Origin: Persicaria tinctoria
Lineage: Eukaryota > Streptophyta > Magnoliopsida > Caryophyllales > Polygonaceae
NCBI GenBank assembly: GCA_037127255.1
Contig: JBANSL010000005.1
Span: 7,688,001 to 7,752,000 of the forward strand
Reading direction: 5' to 3'
Length of the DNA: 64,000 nucleotides
The position numbers and the translations under genes were made by a program. Shown piece by piece: positions 56,682 through 64,000 of the stretch (the stretch's first letter is position 1; each line of letters opens with the position of its first letter). Under the pieces are notes generated by a model that was not told the DNA's origin, did not search any database, and worked only from the letters and a program-made list of their open reading frames with translations.

Positions 56682-56900
56682 TGTAGAGTGATATATGTGT
56701 GTTAGGTCTGAGGGGCATTTGAGTCATTTTCGGTGGTTCAATTGGTTGTTAGAGGTTGTTAGAACCTCCATCTCCCTCCGTCTGTATTGGGTATAAAAGG
56801 GATCTTCTGTTGCTGTAACAGATTAAGTCATGGTTGAACATTTTACATTCTTAATAGAATTTCTTATTCTTCCTCCATTTTGATCTTTTCTTTTGGTTCA
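56682..56900 (+). repeat. 3' LTR of the copia remnant
   Basis: Starts TG right after the polypurine tract, has a TATA-like GTATAAAAGGG (about 56790) and a promoter-like layout, and ends CA at about 56900. No 5' partner. Confidence 0.65.
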
Positions 56901-57836
56901 ATTGATGGAAATTAGCAAGCACCTTGAATAGTTGCTTCCAATATTTTTTTAAGAAAAAACTAAAAAGGTTACTTTCGAGTTTAAGGGTCACGAGGGAGTG
57001 TTGTCGTTGCTGTCCTTGCGTCTGGTTCCCACCGCGCAAGGATTCAAGCAGTAATCTGCCATCCGACGTAGAAGAGGCAAGCAATGATATGAATTTAGGT
57101 CGGATCAATGACGAAACATTTGTTGGTGCGATTGCGAATGTAGCCTCGATTTGATTTGTAAAACCGCTTTAGAAAGAACAATGAAAATCCCGTGTTTAAA
57201 AGTGTTTCAGGTTGTGGCGTGGTATAAATGGGAACCGCTGCCTTAGAAGCGAAATCGCCTCGACACCACGGTGTAGGTCGGCTACTAGCGTCGCCTCCCA
57301 AGGATACACAACGGCTTCTCAGGCGTGCACTCGCCGTCGAAGCAATGGAACAACCCAGGACCCAGAACGGCTTACAGAAAAAGAGAGAAGGAGGAGATCG
57401 TTCAAGTTCCGTGTTGAAAACTGAAGGGAGACGTCGGTTTTAAAACAGAAAAGAGGACGCTCCACCTCCTAGAAATCTCGGACCAAATCTGAAACAGTTT
57501 TTCAAAAACGTGTGACAAAATTGAATTAGTCAAAACTCTAATTCAACTCTATCCGAGGCCAATTTAATTGATGAAATTAAAACCCGATGTAAAAGGTGAC
57601 CAACACCGCGCATGGACCGGACCGACGACGGTGGTGGTGCGCGCGTGTAGGACTCCTTTCCCAACTCTCAATAACCCTTTGAAAACTCCTCCTTAAAAAC
57701 AACCCCTCAGCCCCTTTTGTAATCAATGTGAGACTTTAAGAAGTACAAAAGCCACTTTGGAAAAATCCCCAATGAACATTTCCCCAACAATATTTGAGCC
57801 TAACCAACAGGAGGAAAATCATGTAGAGCAGCTCAG
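56901..57836. other. Spacer with LTR-like fragment
   Basis: 56901-57005 is related to 21820-21910. Beyond it, small frames at 57095-57443 overlap on both strands and are not recognised. On the minus strand, sequence from about 57788 (TGTTGGGGAAATG) leftward looks like a plant LTR start, but no partner or end could be fixed. Confidence 0.4.
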
Positions 57837-58662
57837 TGTATGATGGAGACAAAAGAGACCCTAATTTTTAATGTTTGAATTCTCCACCTAGTTGTACTTA
57901 ACTCACAAATGCAAGAATTAATGGAAAGAATGTAGTGCAAGGGTCTAGGCTAGGTGAACCCCCACCCGACCACACACCAACCTAGTCATGACGTGAGCAA
58001 GAAAAGCTCATTGGTCCCATGCATGGTCTAACCATGAGTGGAACCAATGGCTAGCTTGACTCACTTGGTGTGGCTATTGGACGGGTATGTGTGTCTGTGT
58101 GAGGTTATTGGCTCTTTGGGTTACTTATGTCTGCATAAGACCGTTGTTGTCTCGCCTTTATATACTCGCTTGTGAAACCCTAGTGGAACTGTAGCATCCG
58201 ACACTCTCTCTCAGATTAGCCAAGGGGCTAGGGTTTGGGAGAAGAAGCTAGGGTTTCCAGCTTGAGAATGATCTGTTGACGGCGATTTCTTGAAGGGAGC
58301 TCGTCTGGGTTGGGTGCTACTTGAGTTCCTGCTTGCATGAAGAAGGAGATGGCTCTGAAGGAAGGTTCCTGTGTTGAGAAATCTCTCTGAGATTTCTCGG
58401 TGTCCTTAACGGACGATCTCTAACCCTATTATCCTCTTATCTTCGTTCTTGTGTTGCTTTAGAAATCACTAGTTTAGATCTTGTGCATCTGATTCCATTG
58501 TAACCTGTTTTGAACTTGGATGCTTAGTGAAATTGGGTGAGCCTCCCCTCCTAAGGTTCCGCGGATATAGGGTAACCGAATCGCGTAAACAAAGGTTGTG
58601 TGTTTCGTTTATCTGTTTTTCATTATCTTGTCGATCGAATGTGAGTGCGAGAAAACCCTAAC
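57837..58662 (+). repeat. Solo-LTR-like sequence, copia type
   Basis: Has an LTR layout: a TATA box TTTATATACTC (about 58158), a leader with two AAACCCTAG-like and GCTAGGGTTT words, and a terminal region with GCGGATATAGGGTAACCGAA and TCGCGTAAACAAAGG, a block common at the 3' end of plant copia LTRs. It ends near CCCTAACA (58662). No second LTR, primer site or target duplication was found, so the limits are approximate. Confidence 0.5.
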
Positions 58663-58679
58663 ACGTCAAAACCTACAAT

Positions 58680-59482
58680 TAGACATGTCAAAATGTGACC
58701 CGACCCGAGGACCCGACCTAGCCGAGCCGACCCGTAAAACGTGGGTTTTGGCGCAAATATTTCAACCCGAAACCCGAAACAACCCGAACCCGTTCAACCC
58801 GTAAATTTCTGGGTCGGGTTGGGTCGACCCGTGGGTCACCCGTTGGGTCAAGCTTTAAGATAATAAAAACATAAATAAATTACAATTTAACCTAATATTA
58901 TAATTTATTACTAATAATAATTAGGATTGAATATTATATTTTTCATCATCAACTTTACTTTATAATTTAACATTACAATTTGTTATGTAGATAAAATTAC
59001 ATATTACTATTATAGCGACATTAATTTTTTTCAATAATATAACTGTTATTAGGATAATATAACAATTTTAGATTTAGGAACTATGTAAATAGTCATTAAA
59101 AATACTCCATTTGCTTACTTTTAAATGTCGTTTACTATTTATGTATGGTTTTAAGGATGATAATAATTATATAAAATATCAATTTATATATTATATATAA
59201 TTTCATACTTCAAAAACTAAAAGTATTAAATTTTTATTTATATTTTACATAATTTTATCATTTTAAAATAATGTGTATAAATAGTAAATGACATTTAAAA
59301 AATTATGGATGAGTAGCGCTCTTGACCCGTTGGGTCGACCCAAACCCGTTAAATATGAGTATGGGTTGAGCATTTCACGATCCGTAATCCGAAATGACCC
59401 GACCCGAAACGGACCCGAACCCGAGACGACCCGACCCAAACCCGACCCAAACCCGACCCGCCCGACCTGTTTGACAGGTCTA
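58680..59482. mobile_element. Non-autonomous hAT element, perfect 8-bp target duplication
   Basis: 803 bp. CCTACAAT lies on both sides (58672-58679, 59483-59490). The ends TAGACATGTCAAA and TTTGACAGGTCTA are inverted. Both subterminal zones (58695-58860, 59325-59470) carry many ACCCGACCCG, ACCCGAAACC and GGGTCGGGTT words, the usual hAT subterminal pattern. The middle is AT-rich. The ORFs 58598-58804 and 59288-59509 are translations of these repeats, not genes. Confidence 0.92.
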
Positions 59483-59776
59483 CCTACAATAGATCTCTCG
59501 ATATCATAATTGACCGGATATGTCTAATTGAATCTAACTTTTTTAACTTGTCTAGAAAAAGAAGAAAAAATTAGGGCCGTTAAATACATTTTTTTTGTTG
59601 ACCAAAAAAATACATATTTTTTTTATTGAAACATTGAGATAGAAAAAAAAAATGAGAATGATTAATTTTAAGACAATACTAATCAAATATTAAATTTTAA
59701 GACAATACTAATCAAATACGGAGTATTAAATTTTAGTTGAAATCAGTTAGAAAACAATGACAGAGCAAAATAAATA

Positions 59777-60006
59777 CTCCCTCCGTTTGATATTATTTGT
59801 CATTTGTTTTGCAGTGCATATTTTTTAAGAAGATAAAAACTATATAAAATATATTTTTTAATTATTTTTTTTTATATAATTTATATGTAGTAATTACAAG
59901 ATTAAGAAAAAAAATTAATTAAAAAAATTATATTTTATAGAGTTTTCAGCTTTTTAAAAAGCGTGTCGAAAAGTCAAACGATATAAATGATATCAAATGG
60001 AGGAAG
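59777..60006. mobile_element. Stowaway-type MITE
   Basis: CTCCCTCCGTTTGATATTAT (59777-) and ATGATATCAAATGGAGGAAG (-60006), with TA on both sides (59775-59776, 60007-60008). Same family as 61258-61493, with which it shares GTGCATATTTTTTAAGAAG-like and TTATAGAGTTTT words. Non-coding. Confidence 0.85.
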
Positions 60007-60111
60007 TATAAAAATGAAAGTGTTAGGGATTTGAACTCTCAAAAATTTTCTCCCTTCCCTTATCTTACCAAATTAAATGGTTTCTTCGTTCTTTTCTTCA
60101 TTTAAAATCGC

Positions 60112-60562
60112 GTTTCCTATATACACCGCAAATATTTCGTCGGATCCAACGTTGTAGGAACGTTGGATTAGACGTTGCTACAACGTCCAATCCGACGTTG
60201 CTAATTTCACTTATCGGATTTTATAACAACGTTGAATTTGACGTTTTACAACGTCCAATTGAACGTTGCTATAATACGGGTCAGATCGGGCCTAATATAA
60301 GATAATTTAATTTTTATTTTTTTTGGGTGAGTGTGTGTGGGTGGGAAATTTTATTTTTTACCCTACCAACGTCGAATCCGACGTTGTTAGCCCGGTTCGG
60401 CCCGATCCGATCCTTCACTTCACATATTACAACGTTAGATCCGACGTTGCTAAAACGTTAAATCCGACGTTGCTAAAACGTTAAATCCAACGTTGCTAAA
60501 ACGTCACATTCGACGTTTCATTAGCAGCGCTAAACGCGGATTTGCGGTGTATATAGGGAAAC
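60112..60562. mobile_element. MITE-like element built of ACGTTG repeats
   Basis: Inverted ends GTTTCCTATATACACCGCAA (60112-60131) and TTGCGGTGTATATAGGGAAAC (60542-60562). The interior has many AACGTT...CCGACGTTGC units. From 60431 to 60522 these form a regular 23-bp tandem array with starts at 60431, 60454, 60477 and 60500. Each unit is an imperfect palindrome (AACGT...ACGTT). No target duplication could be fixed and no ORF is present. Confidence 0.65.
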
Positions 60563-60609
60563 CAGAGCAAATCATGCATATTCATTCACATTTAGAGATT
60601 CATATATCA

Positions 60610-61200
60610 TGATACAAGTCGATTCTGAAGTCCGAGATTCGCTATATCACACAAGAAAATAACGAAAAACGAAAGAACACACAAGATTTGTTGACGCAGT
60701 TCGGGTAAATCCTACTCTGCGGGATCTCAAGAGGGGAGATCCGGTCCCAGAGTTCACTATGTTGCAAGAGAGGTTACAAGCTAAACACGACAGATAGAGC
60801 ACCTAAACTAGCAACCAAAGGAACCTCAAAACCGAACACGAAGGACAGAAACAAAGGTAAAAAAGGAAGAGAAGCCCCCTGAAAGGCAACCGAGAAACTT
60901 CAGAGAAGTTTCTCACGGAGGAGGAACTTCACAGCCACCGTGGAAGCTCGTCGTACCGCCGTCTCCCTTTATCGCTCACACCAGAGCTCTCTTTTTCTGT
61001 TGGCTAGGGTTTCCTAAAATGAGGCTCAAAAGAGACACGGTAGCAGAAGCGAGCTTATATAGCCCCAACAAGTTAGGGTTAGCAAGCTCTGCTCCAACAT
61101 CTCCAAAACAAACAGGCCTGATGGATAGAGGGATGGGCTCAACAACTGGGCCTGATCTGTATCTCCAATAATAGGCCCAACGCAGATAACCCAAACATCA
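60610..61200 (-). repeat. LTR-like sequence, minus orientation
   Basis: On the minus strand: TGATGTTTGGG start (61200), TATA box CTATATAAGC (about 61063), a leader with AACCCTAGCC, and a terminal block with AGTAGGATTTACCCGAAC and TCTTGTGTGTTC, a common copia LTR 3' motif, ending TTGTATCA (60610). No partner LTR or target duplication, so a solo LTR or fragment. Confidence 0.5.
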
Positions 61201-61257
61201 TAGCTCGGAATTAAGCTAAGTATTTAGATTATACACTACACATATACATAAGTGGTA

Positions 61258-61493
61258 CTTCCTCCGTTTGAAATTATTTGTCGTTTTACTTTTCGGCACG
61301 TTTTTTAAGGAGCTAAAAACTCTATAAAATATAATTTTTTTAATTAAATTTTTTTCATAATCTTATACTTACTACTTATATGTATGAAATTTTATAAAAA
61401 AAATTAATTAAAAAAATATATTTTATATAGTTTTTATCTCCTTAAAAAGCGTGCACTGCAGGACAAACGACAAATATTTTCAAACGGAGGGAG
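61258..61493. mobile_element. Stowaway-type MITE
   Basis: CTTCCTCCGTTTGAAATTAT (61258-) and AATATTTTCAAACGGAGGGAG (-61493) with TA on both sides (61256-61257, 61494-61495). The interior is AT-rich with a GGAGCTAAAAACTCTATAAA block mirrored on the right. Non-coding. Confidence 0.85.
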
Positions 61494-61495
61494 TA

Positions 61496-61883
61496 TTCAA
61501 CATAAGTAAGCCACCAGCTTAGACATATATAATATGTTTAAGGGTAACTTCAACCTTATGTGATGTCCAACCTTAGTACAACACATGTATAATCTAACCA
61601 CTTATAAAAAACCTAAGGCTACCAAAGTTTAAGTGATCAATGTCCAGAAAGGTCTAGCTATTACATGACAAGATTAATAATACAACAAATTCTAATTCAG
61701 ATTAATTATGAGTGAATCGATCGATCATCATCATCATTAGGATTAGAGGCCATATTATCAGTAACACCATAGATATATATACATGAATTTGTGGCAGTGG
61801 CGGGCTCTTAATTATCAAGTCAACGTGGAGGGAACATGTATACATTGGAGGATATGTTCAAGTGCCACTCGATCTTTCATGTA
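61496..61883 (-). other. 3' flank of the diterpene cyclase gene
   Basis: AT-rich sequence downstream of the stop codon at 61884-61886 (minus strand). Probably contains the 3' UTR; no other gene seen. Confidence 0.45.
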
Positions 61884-63489
61884 TCATTCAAGTGTTTGAA
61901 AGAGGACTTTTGAGAGATGGGAATTGATGGTTTTCGGCGAGCAATACGCAGAGTAGTAGTAACCCTTTGCGACCGCCAAAACGGTGTGCTTCATCCCAGT
62001 AGTACTAGTGCAGTTGTGATCATCAGAATTAAACACCAACTCCACCAACCTTTGCATTTCTGAGTTCACCTCACTAGGGATTGATTCGCTCTTTCCACCA
62101 CTACTCCCCTTGGCTTGTGCATCAACCTCCTGAATCAATCAAACATTGCTGTTCAATTAATTTAGTTTCAGATTATTATTTTTTTGGAGTATAAGGGATG
62201 GTGAAAACCCAGTCTACATACATGCTTTTTTTTTAGAATGAGATGTCCAAGCTGGTGGCATATATGTTATTGGCAATTTCGAACAAGAGATTGTAATCAT
62301 CAAACCATATAAATGCTTCTTCTACTTGTACTTCTGCGCCTTCCAAATGGACTCGGTGATTCTTGGAGGAGCAAGCATGGATGGTTCGAGCTACAAGTTC
62401 TGCTGCTCCTTGGTACTCGTTCGATCCCTTCCTCCGCCCATTTAACCATCCATTTCTCCCACTATACATATATATGTCCAACATTTTTTTAGTATATATG
62501 TTTCGGTTTTTATACATGAAAGTACGTGTGTGCGCGCGTATATAGGGTAGGGTTCTAGTGAGAATTGAATAATACGGTGCAACGGTGGAAACGAATGAAT
62601 ATTATGTTGGGTGAGTATGAATATGGGTGTATATATGATATTGTTTATATTCAAATAACATAAAATGATCAATAACACGCCATATTCACACCGATACACC
62701 ATAATGTTCACATATTCATATTCACACATAATTAATGTCATATTCACATGGAATGATATATATTCTCTTTTAATCATTTCACTATAACTCTTTGCAGATA
62801 AAATGGAATATATAACTAAATGTAACTCACAGCTTGGTGAAGATGATCGGATATGTCAACACCATGTGCCTCCAATGCGTCAAGGGAGATCCTTTGCTCA
62901 TAGGAATCCAAGATTTGCCTTCTAAAATACATTGCGATGACTGTGGTCATGGCCCAAGTCTTGGCCCAGGCTAACCTCTCATTCGATCTCTCTGGCTCGA
63001 AGATGCTCGCTGCTGCTACAAAGTATATTTGGCACAGTTCGCTTCGTCTTAACCCCAACTCGCCCACATTGTGGTCTTTATACCGCCTGTATGTTTCGAC
63101 GCACAAAAGGGGGGGAAAATTGAGAGGGCCGGGGAAAATTAATGTAGAAATCAAATAATGTTGGGTACTACACCTTTTAACATTACGCCAATCTCGCAAT
63201 TGAATTGACTGGCAAGCATTGTAATCTGATTTCGCAAGCTCAAGGTAGACGTTGTTGCTCACATTTGGCATCCTATATATATATATATATATATATATGT
63301 ACAATTAGTTACGACGTACCATTAATTGAGAAAAAATGAATTTAATTGCTAAAAAATTAAACAAAATGTGACCTGTAAAGAGTTTTTCCAATCCAAACAT
63401 CATCTTCACCGCCGTACTGTTCAATGTAAAACCTTGATTCGATACGAGGTAAGTTAGCATACCAGGGCATGTCTAATGCATAAGACACC

Positions 63490-63536
<47 letters not shown>

Positions 63537-63894
63537 GTCAGTGAATCAATCATTCAATCAAATTTATGTATATAACATATTACATATATATATATAGGAT
63601 CGAATAGGGACAATTAATTTTATGACTTAGCTTGGCTAGAAGTCGAAGTGTGTTAGTGTGTTCGTACCTCACCGGGAAGGTCCTTAGGAATGACCCACTT
63701 GTCAAAGAGTTGGTTCGAAGCTCGTTTGTTTCGCAAGAAGCTTGAAGAGAACTCCGCAGCTTCCTCCAGAATGGTTTCACCGGGGAATAGCACCTGAGAA
63801 GCTCTATAGAGGTTGAACATAGGAGTAACAACCTCGGTTGATTCCCCAACAAAGCAGAAGAACTTTCCATCTTCCTTGAAATGTTGCAATGCAT
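61884..63894 (-). CDS. Class II diterpene cyclase (copalyl diphosphate synthase type), 3' part, possibly a pseudogene
   Basis: Minus strand, 5' end beyond the window. Exons seen: 63894-63668, 63488-63373, 63272-63174, 63086-62831, about 62461-62222, 62129-61884 (stop). The first four join in phase through GT-AG introns. The protein matches the C-terminal half of plant copalyl diphosphate synthases (TPS-c), plastid enzymes that cyclise geranylgeranyl diphosphate for gibberellin or specialised diterpenes: FNLYRASQVLFPGE, KRASNQLFDKWVIPKDLPGE, PWYANLPRIESRFYIEQYGG, EDDVWIGKTLYR, YLELAKSDYNACQ, FVAAASIFEPERSNERLAWA and a final TINSHLSKVLF. The DXDD catalytic motif belongs to exons off the right edge. 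The fifth exon is abnormal: its start reads WEKWMVKWAEE in one frame and EYQGAAELVARTIHAC in another, and a stop lies near its end beside a run of nine A. So the gene may be inactive, or the exon is spliced unusually. Confidence 0.82.
63274..63298. repeat. (AT)n microsatellite in an intron
   Basis: An AT dinucleotide run between two cyclase exons, next to the acceptor of exon 63272-63174. The Tyr/Ile-repeat ORF across it is an artefact. Confidence 0.9.
63492..63534. repeat. (AT)n microsatellite in an intron
   Basis: A 43-bp AT run four bases upstream of the acceptor of exon 63488-63373 (minus strand). It lies where a polypyrimidine tract would be expected. Confidence 0.9.
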
Positions 63895-64000
63895 CTGTTC
63901 GTTGAATTACATATTTTGAACAATTGAACACGATCAGAAGATCGATCACAAAACAGAAGAAAATGGAGAAAACCATTGATTGAATTAGAAGCAAGCTAGC

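Larger units (their letters stand above)
52607..56900 (+). mobile_element. Decayed Ty1-copia element, 5' truncated
   Basis: Plus orientation: gag remnant, protease, integrase, reverse transcriptase, RNase H, polypurine tract TTGAGGGGGG (56670-56679) and a 3' LTR (56682 to about 56900, TGTAGAGTG...TTGGTTCA). The 5' LTR and the start of gag are missing. The boundaries 52606/52607 and 56900/56901 are supported by comparison with the related, uninterrupted sequence at 21787-21910. Confidence 0.85.

Noticed and set aside
58598..59509. ORFs encoding DPTRGPD/RNDPTRN-like repeats
   Set aside because: Translations of the CCCGACCC subterminal repeats of the hAT element.
62816..63304. 162-aa ORF starting MYIYIYIYIY
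   Set aside because: It joins an AT microsatellite, an exon, an intron and another exon of the diterpene cyclase; spliced exons explain the sequence better.

Overview
This window is nuclear DNA of a flowering plant, most likely a eudicot. Three plant-type genes with canonical GT-AG introns and all the plant transposon classes (Ty1-copia, Ty3-gypsy chromovirus, LINE-like retroposons, SINE, hAT, CACTA, Mutator, Stowaway, Tourist) are present. There are no bacterial-style operons. Species cannot be read from the sequence.

Layout. 1-8.4 kb is repeat DNA: a near-spacerless ~1.9-kb inverted repeat (717-2653), an array of small palindromes, several MITEs and tRNA-like modules. 9.0-21.5 kb is a gene island with two complete genes on the minus strand, rebuilt exon by exon: an ARID/BRIGHT plus HSP20-like chromatin protein (12 coding exons, 584 aa) and DGAT2, the acyl-CoA:diacylglycerol acyltransferase of oil synthesis (9 exons, 329 aa). 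22.0-33.0 kb is an old copia-type LTR element (TSD AAAAG) whose interior is mostly a non-coding array of small hairpins with a near-constant TTCNG loop and changing stems. It carries a hAT MITE and a very young 5.3-kb chromovirus (LTRs with one visible difference in 508 bp).

33.2-45.8 kb is a 12.6-kb Mutator-like element (9-bp TSD TTTAAACTA) with an Agenet gene, a MuDR-like N-terminal ORF and a DUF1985/Ulp1 protease gene. The Ulp1 gene is split by a 4.6-kb CACTA element (TSD CTC) that has captured several exons of the host ESCRT-III gene SNF7/VPS32. 45.8-52.4 kb holds LINE-like retroposons sharing a 3' end but with unrelated 5' halves, one containing a W-box-rich foldback MULE. 52.6-56.9 kb is a decayed, 5'-truncated copia element. 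57-61.5 kb has LTR remnants, an 803-bp hAT element with perfect 8-bp TSDs, Stowaway MITEs and an ACGTTG-repeat element. 61.9-63.9 kb is the 3' part of a class II diterpene cyclase (copalyl diphosphate synthase type) whose 5' end lies beyond the right edge and which shows two reading-frame problems.

The most unusual signals are the constant-loop/variable-stem hairpin array (about 22.6-26.6 kb) and a family of ACATGACA octamers in the non-coding parts of the Mutator element, spaced 21-22 nt apart. I know of no description of either.
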